From an uncultured Mollicutes bacterium (lineage in GTDB: Bacteria; Bacillota_I; Bacilli_A; UBA3375), in assembly GCA_947313935.1 (NCBI GenBank), contig CAMZNW010000036.1:1-10443 (forward strand): a stretch of DNA of 10,443 bases, given 5' to 3'. Of this stretch, positions 5,630 through 10,443 are shown in pieces. The notes under the pieces are model-generated. The model was not told the origin of the DNA. It did not search any database and worked only from the letters and a program-made list of their open reading frames with translations. Position 1 is the stretch's first letter; each line of letters starts with the position of its first letter. Made by a program: the position numbers and the translations under genes.

Positions 5630-7453
5630 TTATCGTCTAAAAAAATCAGGTATTATATCTTTTTTAGTTTTTTTTTCTTCTACTTTAACATGATTATTTT
5701 GTATTGCTTTTTGATTATTTTGTATTACTTTTTGATTATCTTTTTTTTCAAATAAAGATACTCCTTCTAATTCAGATGCTATATTATTATTTGTTTGAAA
5801 ACTAAAGGGTTTTGTTGAACTATTTAATTTTGAATTTTCAAATTTAACAATAGGTTTACTAATATTAGACTCTAAATTTTCTTGTTTTGTTCCTGTTGCA
5901 ATAAAAGTTACCTTTACTTCATCATCTAAATTATTATCATATGAATAACCAAAAAATAATTGTTGAATACTATTTTCACTATCTAATGAATATATTAATT
6001 CTGTTCCTCGTGTTGCTTCTTCAATTGTTATAGTTCTTGGTGGACAAGCGATATTAAAAATAATTGTTTGTGCATTTTTCACATTATCAATTTCAATAAT
6101 ATCAGAATGTAATGCTTCTGTTATCGCTTTAATAACTGCATCTTCACCACGTCCATAACCAATTCCCATAATTGCTGCACCTTTATTTTTAAATGCTGTT
6201 TTTATATCTGCATAATCTAAATTTATTTTTCCTGGTTTTGTAATTAATTCAAATACACCACGTATCCCATCAACTAACATACTATCTGCAATAGCCATTG
6301 CTTTTGAAATCGGTAATTCTTTTGCAACTTCTGCAATTTTTTCACTTTTAACTAATACTGTTGAATCTACTGAATCTATAAATTTAGGATAATACATATT
6401 ACAAACATCCCAATTACCTTCTAATGCCCTTGGTATAGATGCAAATCCAATTGTTAAAATACCCATTTCACGAGCGATATTCCCTACTCTATATAATCCT
6501 ACTGATCCCGTTCCTCGACCAAAACCACCTGCTAAAAACAACATATCTACACCATTTAATAAACTTTGAATTTTAATTTTAGCATCATCAAATGCTTTTT
6601 CTACTAACTCTATATTTCCACCTGAACCATGACCGGAAAATTCATTTTCACCAATCAATAATTTCTTATCAGCTGCTATATTTTCTAACGTTTGTACTGA
6701 TGTATCAATTGCAATTAATTTTATATCTTTTTTATGTACATCATACATTCTATTTATTGAATTACAACCTGCAGAACCAATTCCAATTACTACAATATGT
6801 ACTTTACCAAATTGATCTACATCAACTATTTCTGATTCTTTATCTATTGGCATTAAAATTTCATCTGTTTTTTGCTCTTCTATAATTCTCATGTTTTTTA
6901 AAGCATCTTCTATATTTGTATTAATTTGTTTTTCATCCATTTTTTGTTCTTCTATATTTTTAAAAGCATCTTCTATATTTGTATTAATTTGTTTTTCGTC
7001 CATTTTTTGTTCTTCTATATTTTTAAAAGCATCTTCTATATTTGTATTAATTTGTTTTTCATCCATTTTTTGTTCTTCTATATTTTTTAAAGCATCTTCC
7101 ATATTTGTATTAATTTGTTTTTCATCCATTTTTTGTTCTTCTATATTTTTAAAAGCATCTTCCATATTTGTATTAATTTGTTTTTCATCTGTTTGACTCA
7201 ATTTATCTATACTATTTGAAAATATAAACGGTTCCTGCTTTTCTTTTTCTTTTATATCAAATTCATCATACTCTATTCTATTAAATGTATTATTTTCTTC
7301 ATATCCTCTAGTACTTTGTTCTCTCTCAAGTTCGACTTCGTTATATAATTGATCTTGATTAATATTAAAATCAATTGCTTGATCTAATTCATTTAATTTC
7401 TCCAATGCATCATCATTCATTTTAAATAAGTCTAAAGTTGTTTGTTCTTTCAT
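5630..7453 (-). CDS. ftsZ: Divergent cell division GTPase FtsZ with long repeat-bearing N-terminal extension
   Basis: A tubulin-family protein expected to polymerise into the division ring. At 607 residues it is far longer than usual (about 350-400), because residues 1 to about 215 form an acidic extension with five 21-residue repeats (89-196). The FtsZ core runs from about 216 to 530. The first loop is VIGIGSAGCNSINRM (222-236). NTDAQAL is replaced by DTSVQTL (250-256). The tubulin signature GMGGGTGTG reads GFGRGTGSV (310-318). The T7 loop NLDYAD (411-416) keeps both aspartates needed to activate GTP hydrolysis across the subunit interface. A linker with a 7-residue repeat precedes the C-terminal peptide DIIPDFFRR, the docking site for FtsA and SepF. 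The ATG shares one base with the ftsA stop (TAATG), and AAGGAG lies 5 nt upstream. Synteny makes this the primary FtsZ. GTPase activity may be altered. Confidence 0.95.
   Translation of the reverse strand: MKEQTTLDLFKMNDDALEKLNELDQAIDFNINQDQLYNEVELEREQSTRGYEENNTFNRIEYDEFDIKEKEKQEPFIFSNSIDKLSQTDEKQINTNMEDAFKNIEEQKMDEKQINTNMEDALKNIEEQKMDEKQINTNIEDAFKNIEEQKMDEKQINTNIEDAFKNIEEQKMDEKQINTNIEDALKNMRIIEEQKTDEILMPIDKESEIVDVDQFGKVHIVVIGIGSAGCNSINRMYDVHKKDIKLIAIDTSVQTLENIAADKKLLIGENEFSGHGSGGNIELVEKAFDDAKIKIQSLLNGVDMLFLAGGFGRGTGSVGLYRVGNIAREMGILTIGFASIPRALEGNWDVCNMYYPKFIDSVDSTVLVKSEKIAEVAKELPISKAMAIADSMLVDGIRGVFELITKPGKINLDYADIKTAFKNKGAAIMGIGYGRGEDAVIKAITEALHSDIIEIDNVKNAQTIIFNIACPPRTITIEEATRGTELIYSLDSENSIQQLFFGYSYDNNLDDEVKVTFIATGTKQENLESNISKPIVKFENSKLNSSTKPFSFQTNNNIASELEGVSLFEKKDNQKVIQNNQKAIQNNHVKVEEKKTKKDIIPDFFRR
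5668..5676 (-). repeat. A9 tract on the coding strand near the ftsZ 3' end
   Basis: Nine consecutive A in the codons for Glu-Lys-Lys-Thr lie just before the C-terminal docking peptide of FtsZ. Gain of one A gives AAC TAA, and loss of one gives a TAA five codons on. Either would truncate the protein before DIIPDFFRR. Confidence 0.9.
5691..5740 (-). repeat. 21-bp tandem repeat in the ftsZ C-terminal linker (about 2.4 copies)
   Basis: Copies start at 5691, 5712 and 5733 (partial), with one base difference between the first two over 21 bp. They encode NQKVIQN and NQKAIQN in the disordered linker between the FtsZ core and its C-terminal peptide. Such linkers vary in length and composition between species. 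Confidence 0.9.
6866..7189 (-). repeat. 63-bp tandem repeat, five copies, in the ftsZ N-terminal extension
   Basis: The same plus-strand string AAGCATCTTC recurs at 6901, 6964, 7027, 7090 and 7153, exactly 63 bp apart. Each unit encodes 21 residues of the type DEKQINTNIEDAFKNIEEQ plus Lys-Met. The units differ mainly at Met/Ile in position 9 and Phe/Leu in position 13. The last unit (residues 173-196) has a 3-residue insertion (MRI) and is more diverged. Synonymous positions are nearly identical, so the array expanded recently. Twenty-one residues equal three heptads, with Ile5, Ile/Met9, Ala12 and Ile16 in a/d-like spacing, so a helical or coiled-coil rod is plausible. Confidence 0.95.
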
Positions 7454-8550
7454 TATTTCTCCTTAACTGTCGTAATTTTTTGATTACTAATCATTTTTAT
7501 TAAACAATATGCTTTAAAATTTTCTTTTATTGTAACTTTTAATTCTTTAGGTGCAACAAACTCTTTATCTAAAGTCCTACTTAATAAATCTGCAATTTCT
7601 TCTTGTGGATATTCATGAATTATCATTTGCATTGATTCCATATTAATTCCCGAATTACTAAATTCCATATAAATAGATTGGAAATTTCTAATTAAAATAT
7701 CTTGTAATAATCTTATAATATAATTTAATGATACCCCCTCAATTATTTCAAAATCATGTTTATATTCTTCTATAACCATATATTGCATTATAAAACGAAC
7801 AGCTTGTTCACTTTGTGTAGAAGATAATTCTTCCATTAATTTTTGAAACAAATCCATCATAATATTTTCCATACCAATATCTAAAGTTGTTTGGAAATAT
7901 TCACCTGAATTATTAAATGTAAAATGCATCTCTCTTGTACCAACTTCAATATAACCTGTTTTATCTTTTAAATTAATATTGTTTTTAATTACATTATTTC
8001 CAATATATGTTTCAATTATTTCTAATGATGAATCATTAATTAATCCCATTAATGTGTAATAAGATTCTGCATCACTTATAATTACTTGACCTGCAATAGT
8101 AAATTTTTTGACTGAATATCCAAGTGGATTATTTACAGATTTACCATCTACAGTCATTTCTTTTATTTGAAAATTTAATGATTTAAATCCATCTTTTACT
8201 ATTTCTTCATACATTGCATGTTTAGTTGCTTTCATAATATCATTGTTAGTAATCGTATGTGTTTCATCATATTCAAATGTAAAATTTTTATCAATCAAAT
8301 AATGTTCTTTTGGATCAAATAACAAATATACTTGCACCTTATTTTCAGAATTTATTTTTGGTGCATTTCTAACTGCTTGTTTCAATTTGTTTGTTATTTT
8401 ATCCCGTTCAAAATCAGATTTTAATTGTAAAAGATCTTCTTTTACAATTAATTCTTCAAACAACAAATATGGTTTGTTTTCAAAAGTGTTATATACCATT
8501 AATTTTAATTCATAATTAACATAACTTATTATACAATATGTATTTTTCAT
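7453..8550 (-). CDS. ftsA: Divergent FtsA-like division protein, probable pseudo-ATPase
   Basis: A 365-residue protein identified as FtsA by position directly before ftsZ and by a recognisable 1C domain. Residues 134-150 (VDGKSVNNPLGYSVKKF), followed by a strand and helix to about 183, match the D-G-x-x-x-x-x-P-x-G pattern of FtsA. Canonical FtsA anchors FtsZ to the membrane and binds ATP in an actin fold. Here the N-terminal phosphate loop (normally D-I-G-T/S) reads CIISYVNYELKL, and the second phosphate motif (DIGGGTTD) reads IEVGTREMHF at 201-210. The C-terminal adenosine motif (TGGGA type) is not apparent. The protein is shorter than usual (about 420), and its C-terminal tail is not a clear amphipathic helix. 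The ATG overlaps the hydrolase stop by 4 nt (ATGA), with AGAGG upstream. Loss of ATP binding is inferred from motif loss. Confidence 0.8.
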   Translation of the reverse strand: MKNTYCIISYVNYELKLMVYNTFENKPYLLFEELIVKEDLLQLKSDFERDKITNKLKQAVRNAPKINSENKVQVYLLFDPKEHYLIDKNFTFEYDETHTITNNDIMKATKHAMYEEIVKDGFKSLNFQIKEMTVDGKSVNNPLGYSVKKFTIAGQVIISDAESYYTLMGLINDSSLEIIETYIGNNVIKNNINLKDKTGYIEVGTREMHFTFNNSGEYFQTTLDIGMENIMMDLFQKLMEELSSTQSEQAVRFIMQYMVIEEYKHDFEIIEGVSLNYIIRLLQDILIRNFQSIYMEFSNSGINMESMQMIIHEYPQEEIADLLSRTLDKEFVAPKELKVTIKENFKAYCLIKMISNQKITTVKEK

Positions 8551-9296
8551 AAAACCTCTTTTATAATTTTTATAAATTCTTCTTTTGCAGTTAAAAATGC
8601 GAAATGATCACCATTTTCATTAATAATTAATTTACTATTTGGAATTAATTCACACATTAATTTTCCATCCTTTAAAGGTGTTTCTAAATCTTTTTGACCC
8701 CAATATAAAATTGTTGGTATTGTAATATTTTTTAAACAATAAGTTAAATCTTCATTAACTACTTTTATTAAAATTTGTTTTTTTATTGATGAAGATTTTT
8801 TATAATCTTCTGAACCACTATTATTAACTAAATCATCATGATATTGTATATATAATGGTGTTTTTGTTAATAATTTCATAAACTTATAATGATATATTTT
8901 TAAATAATATTTTATTGAATGAGATGGTTTTATTCCAGCACATCCAGTTAAAACTAATTTAGAAATATTATTGTTTTTAGAGGCATAAATAATTGCTATT
9001 CGACCACCAAATGAATGTCCTATTATGATTGGATTAGTAATATTTAATTTCTCAATAAATTCTTCTAATATTTTTTCATAATCATAAATATCATATGCAT
9101 AACTCGGTTCATCAGTATCTCCAAATCCTGGTAAATCGAGCGCATAAATATGATTTGCAGGTGATAATTGTTTTATATGTTCTACAAAACAATCACTACT
9201 TTGCCCCCAACCATGTAAAAAAATAAGTGGTATTCCTGTTCCACTTTCTTTATAATTAATTACAATATTTTTAATTATAATTTTTTTATTTTCCAT
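8547..9296 (-). CDS. Alpha/beta-fold hydrolase, first gene of the division operon
   Basis: A 249-residue soluble alpha/beta hydrolase. The oxyanion-hole motif HGWG is at 28-31 and the nucleophile elbow GHSFGG at 93-98, with Ser95 as nucleophile. The acid is Asp203 in WGQKDLETP and the base is His231 in NGDHFAFL, so the triad is complete. LDLPGFGDTDEP (54-65) is the usual strand-4 motif. A helical cap region lies near 125-185 and is rich in Lys and Tyr. It lacks a signal peptide, so it acts in the cytoplasm. The substrate cannot be told: esterase, lipase-like and MenH-like members share these motifs. It directly follows an extended -10 promoter and overlaps ftsA by 4 nt (TGA within ATGA), so it is co-expressed with the divisome genes. 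AAAGGA lies 4 nt before the ATG. Confidence 0.9.
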   Translation of the reverse strand: MENKKIIIKNIVINYKESGTGIPLIFLHGWGQSSDCFVEHIKQLSPANHIYALDLPGFGDTDEPSYAYDIYDYEKILEEFIEKLNITNPIIIGHSFGGRIAIIYASKNNNISKLVLTGCAGIKPSHSIKYYLKIYHYKFMKLLTKTPLYIQYHDDLVNNSGSEDYKKSSSIKKQILIKVVNEDLTYCLKNITIPTILYWGQKDLETPLKDGKLMCELIPNSKLIINENGDHFAFLTAKEEFIKIIKEVL

Positions 9297-9316
9297 AATA
9301 TCCTTTACACATTATT

Positions 9317-9325
9317 ATTATATCA
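9317..9325 (-). promoter_or_regulatory. Extended -10 promoter of the division operon
   Basis: On the minus strand TGATATAAT is a perfect extended -10 element (TG-N-TATAAT) in the 66-bp gap before the hydrolase. Transcription would start near 9310, giving a leader of about 14 nt that just holds the ribosome site. No good -35 box is seen, which is acceptable for the extended -10 class. Confidence 0.65.
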
Positions 9326-9362
9326 AATATTAACATTTTTTATTAAAACTTATTTAATTTAT

Positions 9363-10055
9363 TTAATTATTCAAATAAAAATCAATATGAAAAGAGGCAG
9401 ACACCTTATCAAAATAATGATTATTTTCTAAATAATGATTATTTTTCCCCATTAAAACTTTTAAATAATCTGCTTGTTTATCAGAACATTGTATTACTTT
9501 AGCAGTTATTAATAACTTTTTATAATCACCAGTATATTCAAGCATTTCTAATTGTTTAATAAATATTTCAGTTGTTATTTTAGTATCATAATCTGCACGA
9601 TGATGAGCATTTTCGTTATATGATATATTAAACAATTCTACTAATTTTGATAATTTATACGATTTTTTTTGAGGATATATAACTTTTGCTAAATTTATGA
9701 CATCTAAATATAATGGAGTATAACATTTGTTTTGTTCTTCTAAAAAATATTGCATTAAAAAACTCATATCAAATCGTGCATTTTGAGCAACTAAAATTGT
9801 ATCTTTTGAAAATTCAAAAAATTCATCCATTACACTTGTTATATCTTCCCCTTCTTCATTTAACATTTTTAGTGTTATATTTGTTAAATTAACAATGAAT
9901 TCTGATAATTCATAAACTTTATACAATTTTATTAACTTATGAAATTTACTAATTGTATTACCAAATCTATCAATTCTCAAAGCAGCTATTTCAATTATTT
10001 GTTCATTTTTATGTTTTAAACCAGTTGTTTCTAAATCAAAAATTACAAAGTCCAT
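9363..10055 (-). CDS. DnaQ-family DEDDh 3'-5' exonuclease
   Basis: A 230-residue exonuclease related to the DNA polymerase III epsilon subunit and the PolC proofreading domain. All catalytic positions of the DEDDh class are visible: Exo I FDLETTGL with Asp7 and Glu9, Exo II NARFDMSFL with Asp96, and Exo III HRADYD with His152 and Asp157. The fold ends near residue 170. The remaining about 60 residues form an uncharacterised tail that ends in a short NNHY-containing repeat. I placed the start at the ATG at 10055, because AAGGAG lies 4 nt upstream and the protein then opens MDFVIFDLETTGL. An in-frame ATG at 10076 has no ribosome site and would read through that AAGGAG. It could edit for the replicase or act in repair or RNA processing; sequence alone does not decide. 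It has its own likely promoter upstream. Confidence 0.9.
   Translation of the reverse strand: MDFVIFDLETTGLKHKNEQIIEIAALRIDRFGNTISKFHKLIKLYKVYELSEFIVNLTNITLKMLNEEGEDITSVMDEFFEFSKDTILVAQNARFDMSFLMQYFLEEQNKCYTPLYLDVINLAKVIYPQKKSYKLSKLVELFNISYNENAHHRADYDTKITTEIFIKQLEMLEYTGDYKKLLITAKVIQCSDKQADYLKVLMGKNNHYLENNHYFDKVSASFHIDFYLNN
9413..9445 (-). repeat. 18-bp direct repeat at the 3' end of the exonuclease gene
   Basis: AATAATGATTATTTT occurs at 9413 and again at 9431. It encodes the doubled NNHY motif in the exonuclease tail, outside the catalytic domain. Confidence 0.85.
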
Positions 10056-10059
10056 TTTT

Positions 10060-10065
10060 CTCCTT
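10060..10065 (-). promoter_or_regulatory. Ribosome binding site that sets the exonuclease start
   Basis: AAGGAG ends 4 nt before the ATG at 10055. No comparable site precedes the alternative ATG at 10076. Confidence 0.8.
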
Positions 10066-10121
10066 ATGTTTTTCATATCTTTATTTTAAAGTTTAACATA
10101 TTTTAAAATATAATTATATTA

Positions 10122-10149
10122 TTTATACTAAATTATTAACTATTATCAA
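10122..10149 (-). promoter_or_regulatory. Candidate sigma-A type promoter for the exonuclease gene
   Basis: TTGATA (10144-10149) and TATAAA (10122-10127) are separated by 16 nt on the minus strand in the 133-bp gap after the ispE-like gene. The predicted start is near 10115, leaving about 60 nt of leader. The gap is almost pure A/T, so chance TATA-like matches are common. No terminator hairpin for the upstream gene is evident. Confidence 0.45.
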
Positions 10150-10188
10150 TAAATGCTTAGAAAATATTTATCATCTATTAATTATATT

Positions 10189-10443
10189 TTAATCTCGAAA
10201 TGTTGTTAAATATACTAGCTCATAAACTTCTTTAGCATAATCATAAATTTCTTTTGCTTTTTCATCTTCTTCTTCAAAAACTAATATCGTCGGACCTGAA
10301 CCAGATAAAATTATTTTATTTGTATATTTTATTTGAATATATTTACACATTTTTTTTATTTCATTTGTTAACTCCATTGCTGTTATAGTTAAATCATTAT
10401 GAATAGCTTCTAATAATTCTTTTGTATTATTCGCATTAATAAA
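10189..10443 (-). CDS. ispE: IspE-like 4-diphosphocytidyl-2-C-methyl-D-erythritol kinase, C-terminal part (starts beyond right edge)
   Basis: Eighty-four codons are present, open to the right edge and ending at TAA. The reading frame continues upstream of the internal Met codon at 10377 with FINANNTKELLEAIHNDLT, so that Met is not the start. The segment contains the GHMP-kinase motif LSGSGPTILVF, which lies near the C terminus of IspE and forms the substrate/phosphate-binding glycine loop. It is followed by an alpha-beta ending (EVYELVYLTTFRD) like that of IspE. IspE phosphorylates CDP-methylerythritol in the non-mevalonate isoprenoid pathway. Homoserine kinase or another GHMP kinase is possible, because the N-terminal ATP-binding motifs are outside the window. 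The length from the motif to the end and the SGSGPT form favour IspE. Confidence 0.78.
   Translation of the reverse strand, partial: FINANNTKELLEAIHNDLTITAMELTNEIKKMCKYIQIKYTNKIILSGSGPTILVFEEEDEKAKEIYDYAKEVYELVYLTTFRD

Noticed and set aside
6891..7196. Open frame on the plus strand made of a five-fold cysteine/serine/phenylalanine repeat
   Set aside because: It is the antisense reading of the 63-bp ftsZ repeats. It has no ribosome site and lies inside a well-supported gene.
10141..10188. Possible terminator after the ispE-like gene (ATAAAT...ATTTAT arms)
   Set aside because: The stem is only six A-T pairs with an 11-nt loop and no U tract, which is expected by chance in a region this AT-rich.
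1..10443. tRNA/rRNA genes, CRISPR arrays, insertion sequences or prophage genes
   Set aside because: No cloverleaf-like segments, spaced direct repeats, transposase motifs or terminal inverted repeats were seen. The only arrays are in-frame repeats inside genes.

Overview
The window is a 10.4-kb, very AT-rich segment in which every gene lies on the minus strand. The gene order is that of the division cluster of Bacillota (Firmicutes): ftsA, ftsZ, sepF, ileS, lspA, rluD. Three genes (the hydrolase, lspA and rluD) end at TGA at family-typical lengths, and tryptophans are encoded by TGG, so the standard bacterial code is used rather than the Mycoplasma code. A compact, low-GC cluster with highly diverged FtsA and FtsZ suggests a reduced, probably uncultivated lineage of Bacillota near the Erysipelotrichia/Mollicutes. 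That placement is inference.

In transcription order (high to low coordinates), the window opens with the 3' part of an IspE-like isoprenoid kinase gene. A 133-bp gap with a plausible promoter follows, then a DnaQ-type DEDDh exonuclease. A short gap carries an extended -10 promoter. From there a tightly packed run of nine genes leads off the left edge: alpha/beta hydrolase, ftsA, ftsZ, sepF, ileS, an unrecognised single-pass membrane protein, lspA, rluD and the first 80 codons of a RecD2-like helicase. Neighbours overlap by 1 to 23 nt or lie 7 to 9 nt apart, which suggests one operon with translational coupling. The one larger internal gap is 45 nt between sepF and ileS. It holds a perfect palindrome whose anti-Shine-Dalgarno arm could also pair with the ileS ribosome binding site.

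Functionally the run joins septum assembly (FtsZ polymer, FtsA and SepF as membrane tethers) with isoleucyl-tRNA charging, lipoprotein signal peptide removal, 23S rRNA pseudouridylation and DNA repair. Compared with the Bacillus arrangement, ylmD, ylmE, ylmG, ylmH and divIVA are missing between ftsZ and ileS. No murein-synthesis or divIB-type gene precedes ftsA.

The most unusual feature is FtsZ. It is 607 residues long because of a roughly 215-residue acidic N-terminal extension, which contains five near-identical 21-residue repeats. Its nucleotide-binding loops depart from consensus, although the T7-loop aspartates and the C-terminal FtsA/SepF-binding peptide are kept. FtsA is similarly degenerate and has lost recognisable ATP-binding motifs while keeping a 1C domain, which suggests the two proteins diverged together.
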